NCBI RefSeq assembly: GCF_036884275.1
Contig: NZ_CP145607.1
Coordinates: forward strand, 2,725,998 to 2,789,997
Source of the DNA: Sphingomonas kaistensis
Lineage (GTDB): Bacteria; Pseudomonadota; Alphaproteobacteria; Sphingomonadales; Sphingomonadaceae
DNA length: 64,000 bases
Direction: 5' to 3'
The notes beneath the pieces were generated by a model that was given only the letters and a program-made list of their open reading frames with translations, was not told the origin of the DNA and searched no databases. Numbering within the stretch: position 1 is the stretch's first letter; the number at the start of each line of letters is the position of its first letter. A program made the translations under genes and the position numbers. Shown one piece after another: positions 43,906 to 53,765 of this stretch.

Positions 43906-44448
43906 TTAGGCGAGCGCCAGCGTCTGGCGGCGGCGGCAGCGCATGCTGGCGCCGATCCCGCCGAAGCCGACCAGCATCATCGCCCAGGTCGATGGTTCCG
44001 GAACCGCCGCTACCGCGCCCAGCCGCGACGAGGTCGCCGGACCGAAGGCGGAGATCGTGCCGTTGCCATTCACCCGGTAGGTGTTCGCATCGACTCCGTC
44101 CTGATGGAAGAAGGCGATGTTGGTCGCCGCGCCCGCGTTGAAGCGCACGCCGCTGCCGTCGAGGAACGTCGGCCCGGTCGTGATGTAATAATACGGATTG
44201 TTCGCAATCGCGAACAGTCCGCTGATCGCAACGTCGTTGATCGTGCCGCGGATGCCGGTGATCTCCAGCCCAGTCTGGCCGAACCGGTCGACTGGCGTGT
44301 CGGAGGTCGTGAAGACACCGCGAATGGTCTGCGGCGCACCACCGAACAAGGTGCTTGTGGTGTCGAAGGTAAAGACGAATTCCGCTGCGGACGCAGGGGT
44401 GGCCGCACAGGCGGCAAGAGCCGCGATCCCGATGGCTAGCTTGTTCAT
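43906..44448 (-). CDS. PEPxxWA-CTERM sorting-domain protein
   Basis: A 180-residue exported protein. The signal peptide is MNKLAIGIAALAACAATPAS; the C-terminus has the PEPxxWA-CTERM signal VPEPSTWAMMLVGFGGIGAS followed by a basic tail (MRCRRRQ). Such proteins are processed by an exosortase/archaeosortase-like enzyme and are linked to exopolysaccharide or the outer surface. The mature part is beta-rich and of unknown function. No exosortase is in the window. Confidence 0.88.
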   Translation of the reverse strand: MNKLAIGIAALAACAATPASAAEFVFTFDTTSTLFGGAPQTIRGVFTTSDTPVDRFGQTGLEITGIRGTINDVAISGLFAIANNPYYYITTGPTFLDGSGVRFNAGAATNIAFFHQDGVDANTYRVNGNGTISAFGPATSSRLGAVAAVPEPSTWAMMLVGFGGIGASMRCRRRQTLALA

Positions 44449-44574
44449 GGTTTCTCCCGGCCACCGCCCGCGGGTTGCGAAAACTCGTGGCTAAGGGTCG
44501 ATACGCTTGAGCAAGGAAGGCGGACGCAGCCGGTTAACAATAATTATACGCATGCCCCACAAGTGGAACCCTAA

Positions 44575-46614
<2,040 letters not shown>

Positions 46615-46667
46615 ATGGACCGTAATTTCTGATTGCCGGTTTTCAAGATAAAGGTAATCGTGGCGAG

Positions 46668-47456
46668 GTGACGAACACTGTTCCACCTAATTTTAGGCTC
46701 TCCCTCGCCGATCTAGCGACTGCACTTGGATTAATCGCGGCAGCTACGTCTGCTTGTGCTTACGCGTATGGACTAGGCTACTTTTTTTCAATTGAGCCTA
46801 GGTTTTTAAGTGTATTCAGCTTCAGCGACTTAATTATGCTCTTCACTTCCTCTCTTTCGACGATGATCTTCTTCTCGATCGCTGTAGGCCCGTCCGTTTT
46901 ACTCATTCTGAGCCGGAACATTCTGAAAGACGCCTTTGCAGATGAAAGCATGCTCAAATTCAAACCTGATCAAAGCGCTTCATCTCAGAAACCAGAAAAA
47001 ACAACATCACAATCCTTCAACAAGGAATTCATCGCTGCATTTGCGATAATGGTTCTCGTTCTATTTTTCCTTATGATCGTGATTATCCAAGATTTTCAAA
47101 GTTCGGATCCGGCATCATTTTCGCCACTGCCAGAATTTCTGATGGTTTTCTCGCTGCCTATCCTTGCGTTAAGCCTGAACAAACGCAGAAACCTAAGGAT
47201 TGCAGGCGCCACACTTACTCCCCTATTTCTCCTAGCCGCGGTTTATGTAGCGGGTGACGTTGCGGGAAGACGAGACAGATACGAGAATGGAAAGATTCGC
47301 GGATTGCCATGCGCGTTTATCAAAAATCAGAGAGCGTGTTACGATCTTCTATTTGCAGGTTCGGAGGTAGTTCTTCTTCGTGGAAACGGGCACACCATAG
47401 TTCTAGCTAGAGAGAAATTAAGTAGCATTCAAAATAGATCGTCGCAAAACCATTAG
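46668..47456 (+). CDS. AT-rich multi-pass membrane protein, horizontally acquired
   Basis: A 262-residue protein from GTG 46668, with about five hydrophobic helices (LIMLFTSSLSTMIFFSIAVG; FIAAFAIMVLVLFFLMIVII; MVFSLPILALSLNK) and a soluble C-terminal part (GLPCAFIKNQRACYDLLFAG). Codon use and base composition are strikingly AT-richer than parE and the rest of the window. No family is recognised. It sits alone between parE and a repeat-invaded gene. Foreign origin is inferred from composition. Confidence 0.65.
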   Translation: MTNTVPPNFRLSLADLATALGLIAAATSACAYAYGLGYFFSIEPRFLSVFSFSDLIMLFTSSLSTMIFFSIAVGPSVLLILSRNILKDAFADESMLKFKPDQSASSQKPEKTTSQSFNKEFIAAFAIMVLVLFFLMIVIIQDFQSSDPASFSPLPEFLMVFSLPILALSLNKRRNLRIAGATLTPLFLLAAVYVAGDVAGRRDRYENGKIRGLPCAFIKNQRACYDLLFAGSEVVLLRGNGHTIVLAREKLSSIQNRSSQNH

Positions 47457-47876
47457 TTCTGCAAAACCATTCTTGCCGAATGCATCGCACGAGATCGCTT
47501 TCATCATCACATCACCCGCCCGCCACGCACTTCTCCCCAGCTAACGCTCCGACAGACTGTTCCTTGTTTGTTCTAGCGGCTATGCTTGGGTGCGTGTAGA
47601 TCAAACATCCGCACCACCTCCGATCTCGCGCGCTTCCGGACCGCGCTGAAGATCGACTGCGCCGATTTCGGCGCCTAGCGCACGCTGCACGGAATTTCAG
47701 CGGCACAACTGGGAGGAGTGTGCGACCTAGCATCCTTCGCCAATCGACCGCGGTTTGGGCGGTGCCAGCGAATGCGGCGCGACTGACGATCTTGCCGCCA
47801 CTTTGATAAGGCTGTCCTACACCAAACCTATCTGGCACACTCCCTCTTGCCGAACCCACCGCAAGAGATCACCGCC
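47457..47876. other. 420-base region without a supported gene
   Basis: No reading frame here has convincing coding character; the longest minus-strand frame (to 47859) is Arg/Ser-rich with no recognisable domain. Sequences at 47471 and 47845 (both starting CTTGCCGAA) share a short imperfect similarity, hinting at an old duplication around the AT-rich gene. Nothing else is seen. Confidence 0.5.
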
Positions 47877-48530
47877 ATGATCAACCCGCCCATCCCCACC
47901 ACCTTTGACGCTGCCCCCGAGCCCGGCCTCCCGGCCTCGTCCACCGCCACCCCCGAGCCCGACCCCGCCTCCCCTCTCGCCCAGCGCCTCGCGCTGGCCG
48001 GCGAAGGCTCCGACCGCCACGACGGCTGGACCCCCGCCCGCATGGCCGCTTTCTGCGAGGCGCTGGCCGCCACCGGCTGCGTCGACACCGCCTGCCAGCA
48101 CCTCGGCATGGCCAAGTCCGGCCTCTACGAAGCCCGCCGCCGCAATCCCTTGTTCGCGCTCGCGTGGGAGGATGCGCTGATCGACGGCGCGCTGCCGCGG
48201 CTGGCCGACGAACTGCTGTCCCACGCCTTTCGCGGGTCGGTGGAACGCTTCTACCGCGACGGCGAATGCGTCGGCGAAAAGCATTTCACCGACACCCGCC
48301 TCGGCCTCGCGCTGCTGAAACGCCTCGACCGCAAGGCCGCCGAACGCGCCGCCGCCGATCTCGCGGCCCACGAGCGCGAACAGGCCGCCGCCGAAGAAGC
48401 CCGCGACGCTGCCGCCCAAGACCCCTTCGATCCCTTCGAAGACGGCGAAGTGGACGAAGTGGACCCAATGCCTTTTTCCCCAACCCTCGACCGTCCCCAC
48501 CCCCGCATCCAGCGCACCACCACCGGCTGA
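47877..48530 (+). CDS. HTH-like conserved hypothetical, interrupted by in-frame stop
   Basis: A 217-residue product from ATG 47877 (MINPPIPTTFDAAPEPGLPA). After a Pro-rich leader, the core (GWTPARMAAFCEALAATGCV, then HLGMAKSGLYEARRRNPLF) looks like a helix-turn-helix of the terminase-small-subunit type. LGLALLKRLDRKAAERAAAD is a long helix. At 48444 a 37-base repeat (see 48444-48480) enters the frame, and a TGA at 48528 stops it. The same frame continues, coding-like, to TAA 48861. The original gene was probably ~328 codons. Function unknown; DNA binding is inference. Confidence 0.65.
   Translation: MINPPIPTTFDAAPEPGLPASSTATPEPDPASPLAQRLALAGEGSDRHDGWTPARMAAFCEALAATGCVDTACQHLGMAKSGLYEARRRNPLFALAWEDALIDGALPRLADELLSHAFRGSVERFYRDGECVGEKHFTDTRLGLALLKRLDRKAAERAAADLAAHEREQAAAEEARDAAAQDPFDPFEDGEVDEVDPMPFSPTLDRPHPRIQRTTTG
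48444..48480 (+). repeat. 37-base interspersed repeat, copy A
   Basis: GGCGAAGTGGACGAAGTGG, then ACCCAATGCCTTTTTCCC. It matches 61863-61827 (minus strand) at all but two positions. It lies inside the reading frame of the HTH-like gene, encoding a GEVDEVDPMPFSP segment. Confidence 0.8.
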
Positions 48531-48863
48531 CAGACCAGCTTTCCGCCGCCCGCCGTCCGCGCGCCCGAAGATGACTGGGCGCCGCTCGACTATGGCCCCG
48601 ACGAAGCCTCCGACGATCCCGACGCGCTCTACGATCCGCTCGCGGTACTCGATCTCGCGGCGGAGGATCGCTGGCCCGGCAGCCCCGGCTACAAACGCTA
48701 TTGCACCCGCGCCGAAAGTCTCTCGCTCGATCGCTGGGTCGAGCGTCAGTTGGGGCCCGTCCATGCCGAACACGCCCGCTTCTTCGAGGTGATCGAACGC
48801 CACGGCGGAAACGCCGGCGCAGCCGCGCTGCTTGCCCCCGGGAACCACGCCCCGGCCGAATAA
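48531..48863 (+). pseudogene. Downstream part of the interrupted HTH-like gene
   Basis: Directly after the TGA at 48528-48530, the same frame stays open to TAA at 48861-48863. Its codon use is typical of the genome and its sequence is protein-like (APEDDWAPLDYGPDEASDD; KRYCTRAESLSLDRWVERQL; FFEVIERHGGNAGAAALL). There is no good internal start or ribosome-binding site, so it is best read as the cut-off C-terminus of the gene at 47877. Confidence 0.55.
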
Positions 48864-48901
48864 CAGGGAGCCGTAACGATCCTGCCTCGTTGCGCTTCTG
48901 A

Positions 48902-50032
48902 ATGTCCCGCAGCACGCCCCGTTCCGGCCGTCCGTCCACCCCGTCGCCGCGGGTGCTGACCAACCGCAAGGTGCCGTGGGCGACCGATCGTCTTCAGCTT
49001 CGCCGCCAGTCGAAGTGGTCGATCCGCGCGCAGCTTGGCTTCCGCCTGGCGATCATGGCCCTGCTGTTGGCCTTCATTATCGGCTTCCACTGGATCGAGC
49101 GCGACAGCCTTCGCGACAATTACGACGGCTCGATCAGCCTCGCCGACATCATCTATTTCACCATGATCAGCGCGACGACCACTGGCTATGGCGACATCGT
49201 CCCGATTACCGAGCGGGCGCGCCTGTTCGATGCGCTGATCGTCACGCCGATCCGCATCTTCTTCCTGCTGATCCTCGCCGGAACCGCTTATTCCTTTTTC
49301 ATCAAACGCCTGTGGGACAAATATCTGATGCGCCAACTCCAGAAAGGACTGCGCGGCCATGTGATCGTCGCCGGCTTCGGCAGCAGCGGGTCGGAAGCGG
49401 TGGCCGAACTCGTCGCCCGCGGGTCGGAGCCGTCCGATCTCGTGGTCATCGACTGCGACGAGGAAGCCTTGGCGCAGGCCCACGCCTATGGCTGCATGGT
49501 GCTGCAAGGCGACGCTACCCGCGATGCGACGCTTCAGGCGGTGCATGTCGAGCGCGCCCGCGCCCTGCTGGTCACCGCCGGGCGCGACGATACCTCGATC
49601 CTCGTCTGCCTCACCGCCCGGCACCTCGCCCCCGATCTGCGCATCACCGTGTCTGTCCGGGCCAGCGACAACGAGCTCCCGGCCCGCGCCGCCGGGGCGA
49701 CCACCGTGATCAATCCGGTCAGCTTCGCCGGGCTGCTGATGGCGGGTTCGGCACAAGGCTCGGGCGTGTCCGACTATCTCGCCGATCTCGCCTCCGCCCA
49801 GGGCCGGGTCCAGTTGCACGAACGGCAGGTGACCGCGAAGGAAGTCGGCCAGCCGCTCGGCGCCATCACCACCGGGCTTGGCCTGCGCATCCTGCGCGGC
49901 GACGCCACGGTCAGCTTCGAGGATCCTGAATCCTGCGTCCTGCGCGACGGCGACCGTATCATCGAATTGCTCGGCGTCGGCGCACCCACCCACCGCCCGC
50001 AAGCAAGACACGGTTCAGCCTTGCCGGCCTAG
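48902..50032 (+). CDS. Potassium channel with RCK (TrkA-N) domain
   Basis: A 376-residue two-TM K+ channel. TM1 is LAIMALLLAFIIGFHWIE, the selectivity filter is TTTGYGDIVP, and TM2 is IRIFFLLILAGTAYSFFI. A cytosolic RCK Rossmann domain follows (HVIVAGFGSSGSEAVAEL; VLQGDATRDATLQAVHVERA) with a C-lobe (PLGAITTGLGLRILRGDA). It mediates ligand-gated K+ flux across the inner membrane. Start ATG 48902. tonB-like gene begins 13 bases downstream. Confidence 0.92.
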   Translation: MSRSTPRSGRPSTPSPRVLTNRKVPWATDRLQLRRQSKWSIRAQLGFRLAIMALLLAFIIGFHWIERDSLRDNYDGSISLADIIYFTMISATTTGYGDIVPITERARLFDALIVTPIRIFFLLILAGTAYSFFIKRLWDKYLMRQLQKGLRGHVIVAGFGSSGSEAVAELVARGSEPSDLVVIDCDEEALAQAHAYGCMVLQGDATRDATLQAVHVERARALLVTAGRDDTSILVCLTARHLAPDLRITVSVRASDNELPARAAGATTVINPVSFAGLLMAGSAQGSGVSDYLADLASAQGRVQLHERQVTAKEVGQPLGAITTGLGLRILRGDATVSFEDPESCVLRDGDRIIELLGVGAPTHRPQARHGSALPA

Positions 50033-50045
50033 AAGCCCTCCCGCC

Positions 50046-50846
50046 ATGCGCCGCCAGCTCGCCACTCCGGCCGACCGGGCCCGTTCGATCGGCCTTGCCG
50101 CGCTGATCCACGTCGGCCTCGGCTATGCCCTGCTGACCGGGCTCGGCGTCACCCCGTCTCCGGCCGAGCTCGCCAAACCGCTGGTCCTACTCGACATCCC
50201 CGACGAGGCCGAGCCCGAACCGCCCGCCACCCCGATGCTGCCCGAACCGGCGCCCAAGCCGACCGAGCGCGCCGCCGATCCCGAAGGCGCCGCCGCGCCC
50301 CCGGCGCTCAATAACACCCCGACTCCGGTGGTCGCCCCGCCCCCGGTGGTGAAGCTGCCCGTTCCCCCGCCGCTTCCCGCCGCGCCGATCGCCGGCACCG
50401 GCACCGCGCCCAATCCCGGCGCCGCGCCGGTCGATGGGCCGGGCACCGGCCGCGGCGGCGAGGGCGAAGGGCTTGGCGCGGGCCGCTTCGGTGACGGCAC
50501 CGGCGGCGGCGGCGCGGGCGGAGTTGCCCAGGAGCCCGAATATGTCGCCGGCGACATTCAGCAGGCCGATGTCCCCCGCGGGCTCGAGCTGGGCCGCACC
50601 CGCTTTGTCCGGTTCCGCTTGCTGATCGGCCGCACCGGGGCCGTGCTCGACTGCCGTATCCAGCGCTCGAGCGGGATTGCCGCGCTTGACGCGGCGACCT
50701 GCGCCTCGGCCCGTCGCCGCCTCCGCTACGACCCCGCCCGCGACCGCGCGGGGCGGGCGGTCGACGGCTGGACCTACGGCGAATTCATCTGGAACCACCG
50801 CCCCGGCGCCGACCGCTGGGTCGAACCGGTGGAGGAGCGTTATTAG
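50046..50846 (+). CDS. TonB-family energy transducer
   Basis: A 266-residue protein with one N-terminal anchor (RSIGLAALIHVGLGYALLTG), a Pro-rich periplasmic linker (PEPPATPMLPEPAPKPTERA) and a Gly-rich stretch. The C-terminal TonB-like domain has LLIGRTGAVLDCRIQRSSGI and CASARRRLRYDPARD. It couples the proton-motive force to outer-membrane receptors. Unusually, its 3' end overlaps by four bases the stop of a second, convergent tonB-like gene. Confidence 0.85.
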   Translation: MRRQLATPADRARSIGLAALIHVGLGYALLTGLGVTPSPAELAKPLVLLDIPDEAEPEPPATPMLPEPAPKPTERAADPEGAAAPPALNNTPTPVVAPPPVVKLPVPPPLPAAPIAGTGTAPNPGAAPVDGPGTGRGGEGEGLGAGRFGDGTGGGGAGGVAQEPEYVAGDIQQADVPRGLELGRTRFVRFRLLIGRTGAVLDCRIQRSSGIAALDAATCASARRRLRYDPARDRAGRAVDGWTYGEFIWNHRPGADRWVEPVEERY

Positions 50847-51610
50847 AAGTTTACCGGCGCCTGGATGTAGCCGTACCAGCGGACATAGGGGCGCCCGTCG
50901 CCGTCCACCGCCGGGCGGAAGCGCACCCGCTCCTCGACCAGCCGGCAGGTCCACTGGTCGACGATTGAATTGCCGCTCGACCGGTTGACCTTGCAGTCGG
51001 TCGCTCGCCCATCGGTCTGGACCCGCACGGCCACGAACACCCGCCCGCCCCGCGGCCACGCCCGCAAGACCTCACGCGGATAACTCCGCCCGGTCAGTGT
51101 GGTGCTAGGGATCACCGAAGGCCCCTGCCCTTCGCCGCCGTCACCTTCACCGCCCGGCCCCGATCCGCTGCCGCCCGAGCCGGTGCCATTGCCCTGCCCC
51201 CCGGCCCCGCTGCCCGGCCCGTCGACCGGCGCCGCTCCGGCGCTCGGTGCACTGCCAAGTCCCGGCAGTGGCGCGGCGATCACCGGGGCGGGCGGCGGGG
51301 GAAGCACCACGATCGGCTCGACCCGCTTGACCGGCGTCGCTTCCGCCTTGCGGGCCGGCGGCGCCGCTGCGCCCTCTTCCCTCGGCGCGGCGCGACTCTC
51401 GACTACTACCGGCGGCGGCGGGGGTGGCGGCGACTTGGGCAGCGTCACGTCGAAGATCTCGAGCCGCTCCTGCACTGCCTCTTGCACCGCGCTCGACGAT
51501 CCCAGCGTCAGCAGGCCGGCGAGCACCCCGACATGGACCAGCACCACCAGGGCAATGGCCCCGGCGCGGTCACGACGGCTGAGAATCGACGGCTGCATCG
51601 CAAGGGCCAT
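50843..51610 (-). CDS. TonB-family protein (paralogue)
   Basis: A 255-residue protein with anchor AGAIALVVLVHVGVLAGLLT, a Pro-run linker (LPKSPPPPPPPVVVESRAAP), a Gly/Ser-rich spacer and a C-terminal TonB domain (YPREVLRAWPRGGRVFVAVR; TDCKVNRSSGNSIVDQWTC). It shares architecture and the RSSG-x-x-x-D core with its convergent neighbour, pointing to an inverted duplication. Start is ATG 51610 or ATG 51598. Confidence 0.85.
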   Translation of the reverse strand: MALAMQPSILSRRDRAGAIALVVLVHVGVLAGLLTLGSSSAVQEAVQERLEIFDVTLPKSPPPPPPPVVVESRAAPREEGAAAPPARKAEATPVKRVEPIVVLPPPPAPVIAAPLPGLGSAPSAGAAPVDGPGSGAGGQGNGTGSGGSGSGPGGEGDGGEGQGPSVIPSTTLTGRSYPREVLRAWPRGGRVFVAVRVQTDGRATDCKVNRSSGNSIVDQWTCRLVEERVRFRPAVDGDGRPYVRWYGYIQAPVNF

Positions 51611-51634
51611 AGCGGATGAGTTCCGACCGTCTCG

Positions 51635-52420
51635 TTAACCGAAGATCCAGTCGAGGCTCATCATCACCGCCAGGCCCACCATCAGCGCAAAGGTCGCGGT
51701 GCCTTCCTGGTGATCGCGGTGGGTTTCCGGGATGATCTCGCTCGACACCACCCAGATCATCGCGCCTCCCGCAAAACCCAGCCCCCACGGCAGCAATTCG
51801 CTCGACACCGAAATCGCCGAGATTCCAAGAAACCCGCCGACCGGTTCGATCAGACCCGTGGCAACGGCAATCAGGAACGAGAACAACCGCCCGTAACCGA
51901 CCGCCGCGAGGCTGAGCGCCACCGCCAGCCCTTCGGGCACGTTCTGCAACCCGATCCCGAAGGCGGTTGCGTACCCCGCAGTATCGTCGGGGCTGCCGAA
52001 GCTGACGCCCACCGCCAGTCCTTCGGGAAAATTGTGCAGCGAGATGGCGATCACGAACAGCCAGATGCGCGACAGCTTGCTCCGCTCCGCACCGCTCATC
52101 GGCCCGGAGATGAAATGCTCGTGCGGCGCCGCCCGGTTGACGAGATGCAGCGTGCCTGCGCCGAGCAGGATCGCGGAACCGACGATCAGCGCCGCAATCG
52201 TCTTGTTGCCGTCGTGCAGCTCACCCGCGGCATTGAGGCCGGGAATGATCAGCGAGAAGAAGCTCGCCGCCAGCATGATCCCGGCCGCGAAGCCGAGAAA
52301 GATGTTCTGCGTGCGCTGGCTGATCGAGCGCATGAAGAAGACCGGCAGCGCGCCGAGCGTGGTGGCCTGTCCGGCGAGAAAGCTCGCCAGCGTACCGGTC
52401 GCGATCAGATCCCATTCCAC
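51635..52420 (-). CDS. ZIP-family metal transporter
   Basis: A 261-residue eight-helix inner-membrane transporter for divalent metals (Zn/Fe/Mn). The metal-site helices show ISLHNFPEGLAVGVSFG (HNxPEG) and IGLQNVPEGLAVALSLA, closest to the ZupT branch. The start ATG lies directly against the mutarotase stop, so the two form an operon. Metal specificity cannot be read from sequence. Confidence 0.9.
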   Translation of the reverse strand: MEWDLIATGTLASFLAGQATTLGALPVFFMRSISQRTQNIFLGFAAGIMLAASFFSLIIPGLNAAGELHDGNKTIAALIVGSAILLGAGTLHLVNRAAPHEHFISGPMSGAERSKLSRIWLFVIAISLHNFPEGLAVGVSFGSPDDTAGYATAFGIGLQNVPEGLAVALSLAAVGYGRLFSFLIAVATGLIEPVGGFLGISAISVSSELLPWGLGFAGGAMIWVVSSEIIPETHRDHQEGTATFALMVGLAVMMSLDWIFG

Positions 52421-53329
52421 CTAGCGGACGAGCTCCAGGCGCACGGTCATTCGCATCGCCTCGCCCGGCTCCAGCACTTGCAGGCCGAGCTCTTTCCAGC
52501 GCTCCTCGGGCTCGTTCAGCGCGGCATTGGCGTGGGTCACAGGCTCGGCAACGAAAATGCCGCCCGTTTCCGGCGAATAAAGCTGGAAAAAATGCGCCTG
52601 CTCGCTCGACAACCTCAGCGGTGCGGGCCATGCCGGATCGGTCAGAAGCACCGTCCCGCCCCAGCCTCCGAAGCCGTGGTCCAGTCCCTGCCCGCACACC
52701 GCGCGGTTCTTGAGATCATAGCGCCCGGTCGCCGGCACCTCGCCGGTCGGCAGCACATGCTCGTCGATCTCGAACGCGGTGAGGACCTCGGTGTCGATCC
52801 GCGTCTCGGCCTCGCACGGGAAATAGGGATGCTGGCCAAGCCCGCACGGCATCGCGTCGTTGCTCGTGTTGCGGCACTCCAGCGATAGCGTCAGGCCATT
52901 CTCGTCGAGGCCGAACACCTGCCGTGCCTCATAGGCCCATGGCCATTCGCCCGCCGCATGGTCGAAGCGCAGCTCCGCGCGGCGTTCGTTGCAGCTCTCG
53001 ACCGTCCAGGCGCCGAGCCAGCCTTGCCCATGCAGTGGCGAGATGTCGCCTGCCATGTTGGGCTTCAGCGTGACCTCGCGCCCATGAAAGCTGAACCGGC
53101 CGCCCCGGATGCGATTAACGAACGGCACCAATGGAAAGCAGGCCATGTCGAGCACGCTGTCCGTGTCCGCACGGGTCTCGCGCAGCAGCGGCACCCGCCG
53201 TCCTTCGCCCACCCACGCCAGCCCCGCGATCGCCCCGCCCAATTCCGGGCGGAGGATCAGCTCGAGCGCACCGGCACGAAGCGTCAGGGGCGTGTGGTCG
53301 GCGTGCAACATGAACCCGTTCTTGGCCAT
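52421..53329 (-). CDS. Aldose 1-epimerase (mutarotase)
   Basis: A 302-residue galactose-mutarotase-like enzyme that interconverts anomers of galactose or glucose. Features: ELGGAIAGLAWVGEGRRVPL, VNRIRGGRFSFHG, the catalytic-His candidate in GDISPLHGQGWLGAWTVESC, and GLGQHPYFPCEAE. The start is ATG 53329 (ATG 53311 possible). It lies just ahead of the galactose block and would supply the beta-anomer to galactose dehydrogenase; that link is inference. Co-transcribed with the ZIP gene. Confidence 0.87.
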   Translation of the reverse strand: MAKNGFMLHADHTPLTLRAGALELILRPELGGAIAGLAWVGEGRRVPLLRETRADTDSVLDMACFPLVPFVNRIRGGRFSFHGREVTLKPNMAGDISPLHGQGWLGAWTVESCNERRAELRFDHAAGEWPWAYEARQVFGLDENGLTLSLECRNTSNDAMPCGLGQHPYFPCEAETRIDTEVLTAFEIDEHVLPTGEVPATGRYDLKNRAVCGQGLDHGFGGWGGTVLLTDPAWPAPLRLSSEQAHFFQLYSPETGGIFVAEPVTHANAALNEPEERWKELGLQVLEPGEAMRMTVRLELVR

Positions 53330-53435
53330 TTGTTCACGGCATCGCAACTGATCTGGGGATAAACCGTCACTCAGTGCTTGCGATGCGGAATCGACAGCGC
53401 GAAACAAGTCCTCGCTCCGGGGAGGGATGCGACCC

Positions 53436-53729
53436 ATGCGTACACGCGTCAAAGACTATATCGAAGTCAGCGACTACACCTCGCTCGATCGTCTGATCAC
53501 CACGCTCACCGCCATCCGCGACAGCTTGCCGGAAACGGCCGAGCCCGAACTGAAGATGCGCGGCGACGACGTGTTCGGGCGCCGCCTGTCGATTACCTAC
53601 TGGCGCGAACTGACCGCGGCCGAGCAGGAGGCCGACGCCAAATACCATGCCGCGGCCGACGCCGAGATCGATGCGCTCGCCGCGCGGCTCGACGGCGTTC
53701 CGTTCAAACAGCCGCGCAAGGCCGCTTGA
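53436..53729 (+). CDS. Small conserved-looking hypothetical (97 aa)
   Basis: A 97-residue soluble protein (MRTRVKDYIEVSDYTSLDRL) with a GGGGAGGGATG site upstream. It is helical and acidic (SLPETAEPELKMRGDDVFGR; REWxLTAAEQEADAKY-like region). No family is recognised. It sits alone on the plus strand between the mutarotase/ZIP pair and dgoD. Confidence 0.65.
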   Translation: MRTRVKDYIEVSDYTSLDRLITTLTAIRDSLPETAEPELKMRGDDVFGRRLSITYWRELTAAEQEADAKYHAAADAEIDALAARLDGVPFKQPRKAA

Positions 53730-53736
53730 GCCGTCG

Positions 53737-53754
53737 CCCCGGCCTGCGCCGGGG
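53737..53754. repeat. GC-rich intergenic hairpin
   Basis: CCCCGGC-CTGC-GCCGGGG, a perfect 7-bp stem between convergent genes. It lacks a T-tract, so it may be a REP-type element or a weak terminator. Confidence 0.4.
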
Positions 53755-53765
53755 CACCGCGTCGA

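Noticed and set aside
47512..47859. 115-codon minus-strand frame
   Set aside because: Arg/Ser-rich, no ribosome-binding site, no domain, overlaps the leader of the next gene.
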